64,000 bases of DNA from a gamma proteobacterium HIMB55 (GTDB taxonomy: Bacteria; Pseudomonadota; Gammaproteobacteria; Pseudomonadales; Halieaceae): contig AGIF02000001.1 of assembly GCA_000227505.4 (NCBI GenBank), forward strand, positions 826,035 to 890,034, in the 5' to 3' direction. Made by a program: the position numbers and the translations under genes. Shown here one piece after another: positions 17,980 through 26,568 of this stretch. The notes beneath the pieces were generated by a model. The model was not told the DNA's origin, made no database searches, and was given only the letters and a program-made list of their open reading frames with translations. How positions within the stretch are numbered: the first letter of the stretch is position 1; every line of letters starts with the position of its first letter.

Positions 17980-18972
17980 CTAGGTGCTTTGCGGGACCGC
18001 TGTGCGCTCGAGTAGATCAACCCAATTTCCGCCCATGATTTTACCCAATTCAGCGTCGGAAAACCCACGCTGAGATAGGGCCCGTGCAATACCGGGAAAG
18101 TCACGATTGTCAGCAAACCAGGTCAGGCTATCGGGCCAGCCCGCGTTGTCTGACGAACCCTCGCCGTAATCCATAACTTTGGACCACCGGCCAGTTCGCA
18201 TCCACTCCAAGACACTCTGTGGCTGGCTCTGACAAAGGTCTGAACCGAGACCAATACGATCAATGCCCATACGCTCTGCGGTCCAAACGACCATGTCACA
18301 AAAATCATCGAGCGTGCACTTGGGCCCATTTTTGAGATGGAAGGGGTAGAGCGAGAAGCCAAGAATGCCCTCATTGGCTGCTACCGCGTCGATCACCTTG
18401 TTGGACTTGTTTCGAAGCGCTGGGTGGAAGTGGCTCGGGTTCGCGTGCGAAACGATCACAGGGCGCTCTGAATAATCTATGGCTTCTAGGGTCGAGCGCT
18501 CAGCACTGTGCGACATGTCGATCACCATGCCAACGCGGTTCATCTCTTTGATGACCTGCTTGCCAAAGCGAGTGAGCCCGCTGTCTTCGTCCTCATAACA
18601 GCCACAGGCGAGGAGACTCTGGTTGTTATAGGTGAGCTGCATGATCATAAGGCCAAGGCGACGCATGACCTCGACCAACCGAATCTCATCTTCTATCGGT
18701 GAGCAGTTCTGTGCCCCGAAAATGATACCAATCCGGCCCTCAGCTTTTGCCTTGGCTATATCGCTGGGTTCGAAGACAGGACGGATAAGGTCTGGCATCG
18801 ACTCGAATCGCTGGTTCCATTCGCCAATTCGCGTCAACGTTTCACGGGTGTTCTCGTGATAGGCAATGGTGACGTGCACGCAGTTGAGACCACCCGCATG
18901 CATCTGCTCGAATATCTCCCTAGACCAGGCTGAATACTGAAGCCCGTCAATGACTGTCCACTCTGAATTCAC
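17980..18972 (-). CDS. M19 membrane-dipeptidase-family protein of the betaine-cluster subtype
   Basis: The 330-residue product matches renal-dipeptidase-type M19 proteins: GIIFGAQNCSPIEDE (Glu ligand), MQLTYNNQSLLACGCY, GMVIDMSHSAERST, VIVSHANPSHFHPALRNKS and IGLGSDLC. The canonical N-terminal HxD metal pair is replaced by IDGLQYSAWSREIF, as in the dipeptidase-like protein that flanks glycine betaine/dimethylglycine genes in Pseudomonas (PA5396), recalled from knowledge. Its substrate is unknown. The start is GTG 18972 with GGAG 8 nt upstream; the aldehyde dehydrogenase stop is 14 bp before. No signal peptide, so it acts in the cytosol. Confidence 0.85.
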   Translation of the reverse strand: MNSEWTVIDGLQYSAWSREIFEQMHAGGLNCVHVTIAYHENTRETLTRIGEWNQRFESMPDLIRPVFEPSDIAKAKAEGRIGIIFGAQNCSPIEDEIRLVEVMRRLGLMIMQLTYNNQSLLACGCYEDEDSGLTRFGKQVIKEMNRVGMVIDMSHSAERSTLEAIDYSERPVIVSHANPSHFHPALRNKSNKVIDAVAANEGILGFSLYPFHLKNGPKCTLDDFCDMVVWTAERMGIDRIGLGSDLCQSQPQSVLEWMRTGRWSKVMDYGEGSSDNAGWPDSLTWFADNRDFPGIARALSQRGFSDAELGKIMGGNWVDLLERTAVPQST

Positions 18973-18986
18973 GGTGTCGCTCCGAT

Positions 18987-20429
18987 TTAGGCCTGTACGT
19001 AGCTGGTTTTGACGGTTGTGTAGAACTCTCTTGCGTATTGACCTTGTTCTCGCGGGCCAAAGCTGGAGTTTTTACGGCCACCAAACGGGACGTGATAGTC
19101 GGTACCCGCGGTAGGCAGGTTAACCATGACGCAGCCCGCTACTGCCCGCTGCTTAAAGTCTGACGCGGTTTTGAGGCTTTGAGTGATAATGCCAGCCGTT
19201 AGGCCAAACTCAGTGTCATTCAGTATCGAAAGCGCATGCTCGTAATTATCAGCTTTAATCACACAGGCTATTGGCGCGAATAGCTCCTCACGGTTGATGC
19301 TCATCTCATTACTGGTATCAACAAAAAGCGTTGGCTCCATGTAATACCCATCGGTTGCGGCGTCGATACGGTTCCCGCCAAAGGCTAGCGTTGCGCCTTC
19401 TGCTTTGCCTTTCTCAATCCAGGCCAAGTTTTCATTAAGCTGGACTTCGGAGGCAACCGGGCCGATATCAACGCCCTCACCGAGTGCGTGACCGACGGTT
19501 ACTGTCTCGAGCTTAGCTATGAGCTTTGCTACAAATTCATCGTGTACGCTGGCATCGACAATGAGTCGAGATGACGCCGTGCATTTTTGTCCCGTACCGC
19601 TATAAGCACCGACAAACGCAGCGTTTACGGCAACATCGAGATCGGCGTCCCCCGCAACGATCAAGGCGTTCTTTGATCCCATCTCAAGCTGGCATTTCAC
19701 CAAGTTTGCTGCAGTTGCTTTAGCAACCTCCCGACCGACTGGGAGCGACCCTGTGAACGATACCGCATGGATGTCAGGACTGTTGATGATCGCATCTCCG
19801 ACGGCACCGCCCGAGCCCATTACCAAGTTAAATGTTCCGGCAGGCAGGGCGCTTTGACGCGAAATGATTTCAGTCAGTGCCCAGGCACTGGCAGGCACTA
19901 GATTCGCGGGCTTGAAGATTACCGAGTTACCAAAGGCGAGGGCAGGCGCGATTTTCCAGACGGCAGTTGCCATGGGAAAGTTCCATGGGCTGATGATAGC
20001 AACCACACCGACCGGCTCCCGGCGTGTGTCGATTTCAATGCCAGGTCGCACAGACTCCGCGCGATCGTCGATCTGACGGTGGACCTCAGCAGCAAAGTAG
20101 TGGAAGAACTGTCCAGATCGATAGACCTCACCAACACCCTCAGCGCGCGTTTTTCCCTCTTCGCGGGCGAGCAGTTCGCCCAATTCGCCGCTGCGCGTAA
20201 TGAGCTCATTGCCGATATCCATTAACAGGGTGTATCGCGTTTCGAGAGCAGACTGACCCCACTCGGCAACTGCCGTGTTTGCCGCAGCAATTGCCGCTTG
20301 GACTTGAGCCGCAGAAGCTTGTGCATACTGCCCAATAACGTCGTTGGTGTCCGAAGGGCTGACATTAGCCACCGAGGCTTCGGTCTGAATCCACTCTCCG
20401 TTGATGTAAAGCTTGTTTTGGTCGCTCAT
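18987..20429 (-). CDS. NAD(P)-dependent aldehyde dehydrogenase, alpha-ketoglutarate semialdehyde type
   Basis: The 480-residue ALDH has IISPWNFPMATAVWKIAPAL, the nucleotide-binding FTGSLPVGREV, the general base in LEMGSKN (about 254) and the catalytic cysteine in GQKCTASS (about 288). The C-terminal NLPTAGTDYHVPFGGRKNSS and FGPREQGQYAREFYTTVKT closely follow alpha-ketoglutarate semialdehyde (2,5-dioxopentanoate) dehydrogenases, which close hydroxyproline, arabinose and glucarate breakdown. Other semialdehydes are possible. It is the first gene of the leftward block; a dyad at 20461-20514 lies in its upstream region. Confidence 0.9.
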   Translation of the reverse strand: MSDQNKLYINGEWIQTEASVANVSPSDTNDVIGQYAQASAAQVQAAIAAANTAVAEWGQSALETRYTLLMDIGNELITRSGELGELLAREEGKTRAEGVGEVYRSGQFFHYFAAEVHRQIDDRAESVRPGIEIDTRREPVGVVAIISPWNFPMATAVWKIAPALAFGNSVIFKPANLVPASAWALTEIISRQSALPAGTFNLVMGSGGAVGDAIINSPDIHAVSFTGSLPVGREVAKATAANLVKCQLEMGSKNALIVAGDADLDVAVNAAFVGAYSGTGQKCTASSRLIVDASVHDEFVAKLIAKLETVTVGHALGEGVDIGPVASEVQLNENLAWIEKGKAEGATLAFGGNRIDAATDGYYMEPTLFVDTSNEMSINREELFAPIACVIKADNYEHALSILNDTEFGLTAGIITQSLKTASDFKQRAVAGCVMVNLPTAGTDYHVPFGGRKNSSFGPREQGQYAREFYTTVKTSYVQA

Positions 20430-20460
20430 GGCTTTGTCCTTACGCGGCTGCGCGGGTTAA

Positions 20461-20514
20461 GTATGGACTTAACTTTTTGGCTTATTTTGTGTCGCCATAC
20501 TAAAGGCTTAAGTC
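20461..20514. promoter_or_regulatory. Interlocked inverted repeats in the divergent aldehyde dehydrogenase / pseudouridine synthase region
   Basis: GTATGG (20461-20466) is inverted as CCATAC (20495-20500), and GACTTAA (20466-20472) is inverted as TTAAGTC (20508-20514). The larger half-sites GACTTAACTTTTTGG and, on the other strand, GACTTAAGCCTTTAGT agree in 12 positions. It lies 32-85 bp upstream of the aldehyde dehydrogenase start, where an operator would be expected. Confidence 0.45.
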
Positions 20515-20666
20515 TTGGGAATACATTGTAAAAAACAACACCTCAGCGTGATTGGGGCGCTACACTTACTGCGTTTGGAGGTGGGCAGGTGCCTTGGTGT
20601 GACGTGGTCGTTCCATGAGGACGGACAATCATCCTTTAACCTCGTATTTCAAGGGTGATAAACGCG

Positions 20667-21461
20667 ATGACTGAAGATCGGGCTGATTTGGATACGTTGA
20701 TTTCCTGTGATTTCGATTCAATGACTGGGGCGCCCGAGCTTGAGATTTGTTACCTCGATGACGTGCTGGTGGTTGTTAATAAGCCAGCGGGCATGCTGGT
20801 ACACCGAAGCGGCATTGATGCACGGGAGACCGTCTTTTTGATGCAAACCCTACGAGATCAATTGGGGCAGCACGTGTTTCCTATTCATCGACTCGATAAG
20901 CCAACATCAGGCCTCGTCATATTTGCATTGAGTTCCGAGATCGCGCACGAACTGTCGCTTATGTTTGAGCGAGGGGTGGTAGATAAATCCTATCTCGCAT
21001 TTGTGAGAGGCCACACATCTCCGAGTCTGAGCATTGACCATCCGCTGCGTGATGAAGTCGACAGTAAGGGGCGAAAAACCAAAAAAGGCGTAGTTAGGGA
21101 GGCCGCAACGGAGCTGACAACGCTAGCTGCCTGGACAATACCGGAACCTGTCGATCGCTATCCAGAAGCGCGTTATTCCAAAGTTCAGCTCAAGCCTATC
21201 ACCGGGCGATATCGCCAATTGAGGCGACATATGAAACACATCTCTCACCCCATTTTGGGCGATGTTCGGTACGGCAAGGGAACACATAACCGCTTCATCG
21301 AGGCGCGAGTCGGTGTGAAGCGGCTGTGGCTGCACGCTTATTCGTTAGCGTTTAGCCACCCCAATACACAGGAGATTTTGACGATTCAGTCGGAGATGCC
21401 TCAAGACTTCAGCCATATGGAAACGTGGTTGGAGCAGGTATCCTCGGAAAGTGCTGCTTAG
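20667..21461 (+). CDS. truC: RluA-family tRNA pseudouridine synthase (TruC-like)
   Basis: The 264-residue protein isomerises a uridine to pseudouridine. The catalytic aspartate lies in HRLDKPTSGL, preceded by VVVNKPAGMLVHRSGID, with ITGRYRQLRRHMKHISHPILGDVRYG near the C-terminus. There is no S4 domain, and the short single-domain form with this N-terminus (LEICYLDDVLVVVNKP) fits TruC, which acts on U65 of tRNA. The frame opens at GTG 20655, but AAGGG at 20651-20655 sits correctly for ATG 20667, which I use. Confidence 0.88.
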   Translation: MTEDRADLDTLISCDFDSMTGAPELEICYLDDVLVVVNKPAGMLVHRSGIDARETVFLMQTLRDQLGQHVFPIHRLDKPTSGLVIFALSSEIAHELSLMFERGVVDKSYLAFVRGHTSPSLSIDHPLRDEVDSKGRKTKKGVVREAATELTTLAAWTIPEPVDRYPEARYSKVQLKPITGRYRQLRRHMKHISHPILGDVRYGKGTHNRFIEARVGVKRLWLHAYSLAFSHPNTQEILTIQSEMPQDFSHMETWLEQVSSESAA

Positions 21462-21573
21462 ACGTCACTTAAGGATGCTTTTTTGTTTCTACTTGGTGCC
21501 AGTAGCTCTTAACGATCGCTAAATGAGCGTCCATGGACTTGCAGGTGTCGTCTCGCGAGTAAGCATCTTCCTC

Positions 21574-21601
21574 AGCACTCAGCACTCAGCACTCAGCACT
21601 C
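21574..21601. repeat. Heptanucleotide tandem repeat, 4 x AGCACTC
   Basis: Four perfect copies of AGCACTC run from 21574 to 21601 and overlap the stop codon and last codons of the serine dehydratase gene. A change in copy number would keep or shift only the last residue, since TGA recurs in each unit. Confidence 0.9.
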
Positions 21602-22993
21602 AACGGCGGTGACAGGGATTTTGAGGCCATGAATGGCGAGGCCACCGCGAGCTGTTTCCTTGTAACGGCTATCCATGTCTTTACCTGTCTCGCGGACGGT
21701 ATCGATGACTTGATCGAGCGAAATCATAAATTGGCCATCCCCGGCGAGGGCGAGATCTGATGCGGCTATGGCTTTTACGGCGCCCATGCCATTGCGCTCA
21801 ATGCAGGGTACTTGCACTAGGCCACCAATCGGGTCACAGGTCAGTCCAAGGCAATGCTCGACCGCAATCTCGGCAGCATTCTCGATTTGACGTGGGCTTC
21901 CGCCCATAGCGGCGGTGAGCCCCGCAGCGGCCATCGATGCCGCGGCACCCACTTCACCCTGGCAACCTACCTCAGCGCCCGAGATCGACGCATTCATCTT
22001 GAATAAGCCGCCGATGGCCGTCGCCGTTCGCAAGAAACGGCTTACGTGCCGGTTAACACCCGCTTCATTGAGCTTGTATTCGTCCAAATGTGCGCGAAGT
22101 ACCGCAGGGACAATACCTGCTGCGCCATTGGTCGGTGCTGTCACCAATCGACCGCCGGCGGCGTTTTCCTCGTTGACCGCCATCGCGTAGACCATAGCGC
22201 GCTGTGCCGCATTGGCTGGCGCCTTGTCACCATGAGAGTTATTCAAAAGCCGCTGCCATAATGTGGCTGCCCGTCGTTTTACCTTGAGGCCGCCGGGTAG
22301 CTCACCCCCTGCGGAGAGGCCGCGATCGATACAATCGCTCATCACGCTCCACAGTTTGTCCGACATCGGATCAAATTCTTCACGCCGCAAGCAAAGGTGC
22401 TCATTCCTCGCTTGGAGTTCTGCGATTGATAATTGCTCTCGCTCGCAGAGCGCTACCAACTCATCCATCGATTTGTAAGGGAAGGGAGCAGGGCCGTCAG
22501 CGACATAAGCTGTCGCCAGAGACACGCGATTATGATCCTCAACCATCCCTCCGCCTACGGAGAAGTACTGCGCATGAGCGATCTGCTCATTGCCTTTCCA
22601 AGCGACGAAGGTCATCCCGTTCGGATGTCCCGCCAGCGGGACGGTATCCCGAATCAATTCTTTCTCACCATTAAATTCAACAACGCAGCCGGAAAGCGAC
22701 ACCAAATGACCGTCGGTGGCGGACTTTATCCAAGCGGCCTCGATATCGGGAAGCGTTACCGTCTCGTAGTGATGACCCATTAAGCCTGCTGTGATTGCTC
22801 CGGGTGTTCCGTGTCCATCACCGGTGGCGGCCAATGAGCCGTGCAGAGTGACCTGCACTTTGAAAGGACCAGGCTCGGCTCGTGACTCGAGTTGTGAGAG
22901 AAAATGCTGCGCAGCATACATGGGTCCCATCGTATGACTCGACGACGGACCTATGCCGATTTTGAATATGTCGTTTAAAGCGAAACCTTGCAT
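21593..22993 (-). CDS. sdaA: L-serine ammonia-lyase (iron-sulfur type)
   Basis: The 466-residue protein is the single-chain bacterial L-serine dehydratase, converting L-serine to pyruvate and ammonia with a 4Fe-4S cluster. The beta-domain hallmark [16 protein letters not shown] is at the N-terminus; [10 protein letters not shown] follows; the alpha domain has [16 protein letters not shown] and [20 protein letters not shown], and cluster cysteines lie in GCQGEVG and [24 protein letters not shown] precedes ATG 22993. Its 3' end carries a heptamer repeat. Serine could come from glycine released by sarcosine oxidation. Confidence 0.95.
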   Translation of the reverse strand: MQGFALNDIFKIGIGPSSSHTMGPMYAAQHFLSQLESRAEPGPFKVQVTLHGSLAATGDGHGTPGAITAGLMGHHYETVTLPDIEAAWIKSATDGHLVSLSGCVVEFNGEKELIRDTVPLAGHPNGMTFVAWKGNEQIAHAQYFSVGGGMVEDHNRVSLATAYVADGPAPFPYKSMDELVALCEREQLSIAELQARNEHLCLRREEFDPMSDKLWSVMSDCIDRGLSAGGELPGGLKVKRRAATLWQRLLNNSHGDKAPANAAQRAMVYAMAVNEENAAGGRLVTAPTNGAAGIVPAVLRAHLDEYKLNEAGVNRHVSRFLRTATAIGGLFKMNASISGAEVGCQGEVGAAASMAAAGLTAAMGGSPRQIENAAEIAVEHCLGLTCDPIGGLVQVPCIERNGMGAVKAIAASDLALAGDGQFMISLDQVIDTVRETGKDMDSRYKETARGGLAIHGLKIPVTAVEC

Positions 22994-23298
22994 TCTTCGC
23001 CCCTTATTTTTCGGTGCAAACGTATATGAAACCCTTTACGCAGAATATTAATTTTCAGCTTTTTGACTAACGACTTTGGGGTAGTTTGACGCGATGGAGC
23101 CTCACTGTGTGATTGAGACCATCATTTGTTGTCATCGGGCAGGGTGACCCCCTTCAATTTGCATGAGGCTTTTCGAGGTTAGCGGGTCTTTCATGGTTTG
23201 CGGAGACACTGATCCATGGGGCGTGAGTCCTGCATAGTCATGTCTCATGATGCTAGTTACACGGATTTCATTTGATGAGCACAGGGCTGCTCGTGTTG
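22994..23298. other. Intergenic region without recognisable gene
   Basis: These 305 bp separate sdaA from apt, both leftward. The sdaA-proximal part is AT-rich and presumably holds its promoter. I find no tRNA, clear terminator hairpin or convincing reading frame in the rest. Confidence 0.5.
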
Positions 23299-23841
23299 TT
23301 AGTAATTAAGTAGAGAGGTAACGGGCAAACCAGCAAGCCGAGATCGGCCATCGAGGAAATTCAATTCGATTAATACCGCAACACCTATCGCCTTGCCGCC
23401 AGCGGCGCTTATCAGTTCAGCCGTTGCTCTTGCTGTGCCGCCCGTGGCGAGCACGTCGTCGACAATAAGAACGTTTGGATTGGGTTTACCAGCGAAGGCA
23501 TCGACATGGATGCTCAACGCATCGCTGCCGTACTCGAGATCAAAGGTGTGCTTGATGGTGTCTGCAGGCAGTTTGCCTGGTTTACGTATCAACGTGATCC
23601 CAGCACCGAGTCGGTAAGCAAGCGGTGCCGCCCAAATAAAACCGCGTGCTTCAGGGCAGGCGATGAAGTCAATGTCAGAATCACGAAGGCGTTCGGCCAG
23701 CATATCGACTGCGAGGGTAAATGCGGCAGCGTTCGACAACAAAGGAGTAATGTCTTTGAAGATGATGCCCGGCTTGGGGAAGTCAGGGATGTCCCGAATA
23801 TGACTGTCGATGATCGCTAGTTGCTCGGAATTTGTGCTCAT
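23299..23841 (-). CDS. apt: Adenine phosphoribosyltransferase
   Basis: The 180-residue enzyme makes AMP from adenine and PRPP. Family marks are HIRDIPDFPKPGIIFKDITP at the N-terminus, FIACPEARGFIWAAPLAYRL, the RKPGKLP loop and the PRPP-binding VLIVDDVLATGGTARA (about residues 125-140). Length is normal. The start ATG 23841 overlaps the kynureninase stop by 4 nt, so purine salvage is translationally coupled to tryptophan breakdown here, which is an unusual pairing. Confidence 0.96.
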   Translation of the reverse strand: MSTNSEQLAIIDSHIRDIPDFPKPGIIFKDITPLLSNAAAFTLAVDMLAERLRDSDIDFIACPEARGFIWAAPLAYRLGAGITLIRKPGKLPADTIKHTFDLEYGSDALSIHVDAFAGKPNPNVLIVDDVLATGGTARATAELISAAGGKAIGVAVLIELNFLDGRSRLAGLPVTSLLNY

Positions 23842-25043
23842 GTAACCTTGGATTTCACGTTGTACTTTGGATCTTCGTACCGCTTTTCTCTCACAATATC
23901 CTCGAGGACTTGAACCGCAGCTATTGCCTCTGCCTGAGTGTTGTACAGCGGCGAAAATCCAAAACGAATAATATTTGGGGCTCGAAAATCTACAATAACG
24001 CCGCTATCGATCAGTGCTTGGCTTATAGGAAATGCATGCTCAAGCGTCACACTAACCTGAGAACCACGCTCGTGGTCAGATCTGGGTGTGATGACTGCGA
24101 TCGCTGATGCGACCGAGCTTTCATCTAAGCAGTCGATGAATTGTCGGGTTAATAGGAGGCTTCGTGCTCTTATGTCGCTTACAGCGACTGCATCGAAGAC
24201 TGCAAGCCCTGAGCTAACAGCGCTGAGTGAGATCACACTCTGTGTCCCGGTAAGAAATCTCCGAATTCCCTGCGCGGGTCTGTAGGACGACTCGAAGTCG
24301 AACATCGCCGCATGGCCCATCCAACCGGGTATCGCATTGCTTGCTGACTGATGCTTGGGGTCAACATATAGATAACCCGGAGCGCCCGGGCCGCCATTGA
24401 GAAATTTATAGGTACAGCCGACTGCCAAATCGACTTCACAGGCAGTCAGATCGATATCAACAACGCCTGCGCTGTGGGCTAAATCCCAAACGACGAGGGC
24501 CCCTGCAGCATGCGCATTTGCGGTGATTTGCGCCATGTCTCTCAAGCTGCCGGTTTTGTAATCGACATGGGAGAGCACAACTACTGCCGCATCACTCAAC
24601 TGTTCGGGCGTTATATGCTCAATGCTCAACGCGTTTATCGAGCATCTGTCGTTTCCAAGTAGCCCTGAAATCCCTGCGGCGATGTAGTTGTCGCTAGGAA
24701 ATTGCTGTTTTTCCACGCATATGGATGTGCGTGTCGGATTTAACTCAAGGGCTGCGAGTATCGCTTTGTAGAGGTTGACCGAAAGGTTGTCGCAACACAC
24801 GACGGTGTCGTCGGCTGCGCCAATAAGCTTGCCAATTTGGTTACCAACGGCGAGTGGAAGGTCGATCCAGTCATGCGTATTCCAGCTGGCGATTAAGTCT
24901 TTTCCCCACTGTTTTTCAACAGTGTCGGCTACGGTAGGAAGAGTAGTCTTTGGTAGCGCACCCAGCGAGTTGCCATCGAGATAGATTTTGCCCTCAGGTA
25001 ACTGGAATTGCGCCCTGAGCTGGTCGAAGAGAGCATCACTCAT
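23838..25043 (-). CDS. kynU: Kynureninase
   Basis: The 401-residue PLP enzyme cleaves kynurenine to anthranilate and alanine. IYLDGNSLGALPK starts the protein, SHVDYKTGSLRDM and VWDLAHSAGVVDIDL form the cofactor pocket, and the PLP lysine is in VGCTYKFLNGGPGAPGYLYV. The frame extends upstream to 25091 but ATG 25043 is preceded by GGAGG with 9-nt spacing and gives the normal N-terminus (MSDALFDQLRAQF), so I use it. It overlaps the upstream hydrolase gene by 8 nt and apt by 4 nt. Confidence 0.95.
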   Translation of the reverse strand: MSDALFDQLRAQFQLPEGKIYLDGNSLGALPKTTLPTVADTVEKQWGKDLIASWNTHDWIDLPLAVGNQIGKLIGAADDTVVCCDNLSVNLYKAILAALELNPTRTSICVEKQQFPSDNYIAAGISGLLGNDRCSINALSIEHITPEQLSDAAVVVLSHVDYKTGSLRDMAQITANAHAAGALVVWDLAHSAGVVDIDLTACEVDLAVGCTYKFLNGGPGAPGYLYVDPKHQSASNAIPGWMGHAAMFDFESSYRPAQGIRRFLTGTQSVISLSAVSSGLAVFDAVAVSDIRARSLLLTRQFIDCLDESSVASAIAVITPRSDHERGSQVSVTLEHAFPISQALIDSGVIVDFRAPNIIRFGFSPLYNTQAEAIAAVQVLEDIVREKRYEDPKYNVKSKVT

Positions 25044-25872
25044 CTCGTGCCGCCTCCGGACCGCTGATGGTTTCTTCAAGCAACTGTTCAACGGTTGATT
25101 TAACGACGTCGAAAGCGATGGTTTCGGGGTGAATCAGATCGAAATGACCGGCTTCTGGGATGGTCCGAAGCTGGTTTAAAGAAAACGATTCCACCTGATT
25201 GGCGCCCACAATTGGATCTGCATCGCCGATAACGACTTTGATCGGGACGGTGATATCTTCGATCCTGACCGAGGCCTCCCGATAGGCATCGCTAGGGCCG
25301 TAGCTATCGTCGCCCATGAACTTTGGCACCATAGATTGGCAGCTTCCTGTTTCTGCTCCGTAGCTGACAAGGTCGGTGATAGGCGCAAGGGCGACAACAC
25401 CGCTTATCGACAAATTAGGATCTTCAGCGGCCTTGAGAGCAAGGTGTCCACCTGCTGAGTGGCCTACCAATAAGGGAGCCTTACCCGTGATTTGGGTGAC
25501 GTAGCGCGCAACCGACTTAACATCTTCCAAACTACCCGGCCAACCTCCGCCTTCATCACCAACGCGCCGATACTCGGCGGCCCATACATCAAGCCCGATA
25601 CCGGAAAGCGCGGCTGCCATTGGTAGTGAGTGATTCACACTGTAGGCATTCGACCAGCACCCTCCATGAATGACTAGGACAGAGTCAGCATCGGTGGCGC
25701 CCACAGGAAAGTGAACCAGTGTTTGCTGATTCTGCGCACCATAAGGCAGTAAAACACGATCAGCCTCAACGCTAAGGTCTAGGACTTCAGAGAAGGATAC
25801 CGGTGACGCCATTGCATTGTTGAGGGCACAAAAAACGAAGGCGATGAGCGCTCTGAATTGAAAGCGGAACAT
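25036..25872 (-). CDS. Exported alpha/beta hydrolase, kynurenine-formamidase-like
   Basis: The 278-residue protein has a signal peptide (about 1-22, ending NAMAS). The oxyanion motif HGGCW (about 70), the nucleophile elbow GHSAGGH (about 144), and a C-terminal GDADPIV aspartate and EAGHFDLIHP histidine complete an alpha/beta-hydrolase triad. HGGxW is shared by arylformamidases such as the yeast and animal kynurenine formamidases. With kynU immediately downstream, N-formylkynurenine is a reasonable substrate, but a periplasmic formamidase would be unusual, so a general esterase remains possible. Confidence 0.8.
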   Translation of the reverse strand: MFRFQFRALIAFVFCALNNAMASPVSFSEVLDLSVEADRVLLPYGAQNQQTLVHFPVGATDADSVLVIHGGCWSNAYSVNHSLPMAAALSGIGLDVWAAEYRRVGDEGGGWPGSLEDVKSVARYVTQITGKAPLLVGHSAGGHLALKAAEDPNLSISGVVALAPITDLVSYGAETGSCQSMVPKFMGDDSYGPSDAYREASVRIEDITVPIKVVIGDADPIVGANQVESFSLNQLRTIPEAGHFDLIHPETIAFDVVKSTVEQLLEETISGPEAARDE

Positions 25873-25900
25873 GGGACCTGTAGGGCAAATTAAATTGTTG

Positions 25901-25934
25901 CCTCAGTCTAGCTGATTTTATTCAAGGACTGAGG
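25901..25934. promoter_or_regulatory. Perfect 8-bp inverted repeat upstream of the kynU operon
   Basis: CCTCAGTC (25901-25908) and GACTGAGG (25927-25934) flank an 18-bp spacer, 29-62 bp upstream of the alpha/beta hydrolase start. It lacks a T run, so an operator is more likely than a terminator of psiE. Confidence 0.4.
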
Positions 25935-25971
25935 AGTATAAAGGTGCGTTTTTAATTCGCCGTTAGACGAC

Positions 25972-26409
25972 TTAGTGCTTTCGGTTGCTCTTGAATTTAT
26001 TGGCAGACCAACTCAAAACGCCGTAGGCAACCGCCAGGAGTAAGACCGCGCCAGCTTCAAACATAAGCTTGGTAGGCTCTGAATCTTTGCTGAGTAGGAT
26101 GAGTCGCGTAATGCCTGTGATGGCAATGAGTACCGGCAGCGTTACTGGGACACTGTGCGTTGAGTAGTAGGCGTAGGCCATACCCAGCACTTCTAGGTAG
26201 ATAAACAGCAGCAGCAGGTCTGCAAGATTGATATCGCCCGTTGTCATAAAGTCTGCAAGTTCAAAGCCGACAGCGACAATCGCCAGGCCCCCGATTAGTA
26301 GCAGTAGCCCGCGCTCGGCAAAGGCGAAGAGTCCCAATACGACATCGTCAAAACGATCCACAAACTTGGGCGTGTCATTAACTTTCGGTTCTTCGTTTGA
26401 TGTACTCAC
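25972..26409 (-). CDS. psiE: PsiE-family membrane protein
   Basis: The product (145 aa from the GTG at 26409) has four membrane segments: ERGLLLLIGGLAIVAVGFEL, LADLLLLFIYLEVLGMAYAY, VTLPVLIAITGITRLIL and a last AGAVLLLAVAYGVLSW. This is the PsiE (phosphate-starvation-inducible E) family, whose function is unknown; E. coli PsiE is 136 aa. The frame opens at ATG 26499, but GGGGAG lies 6 nt before GTG 26409 and the shorter form matches the family, so I prefer it. It is divergent from the acyl-CoA synthetase gene. Confidence 0.85.
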   Translation of the reverse strand: MSTSNEEPKVNDTPKFVDRFDDVVLGLFAFAERGLLLLIGGLAIVAVGFELADFMTTGDINLADLLLLFIYLEVLGMAYAYYSTHSVPVTLPVLIAITGITRLILLSKDSEPTKLMFEAGAVLLLAVAYGVLSWSANKFKSNRKH

Positions 26410-26568
26410 AACATGCTCCCCAGTTACTGCTGCAACCCTTTTGGTACGAGAAAACAGCCACAACCGTTCAAATAAAGGAAAATCAGTTTGTGCGATCACC
26501 TAGCGCCAAAGCTCTGATATGGTCTCTTTGAAAAATAAAACCACTTAAGCCCTCGAGGAAGATCAATC

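Noticed and set aside
21574-21601. Short repeats as a CRISPR array
   Set aside because: Units are 7 bp with no spacers and no cas genes; a simple tandem repeat.
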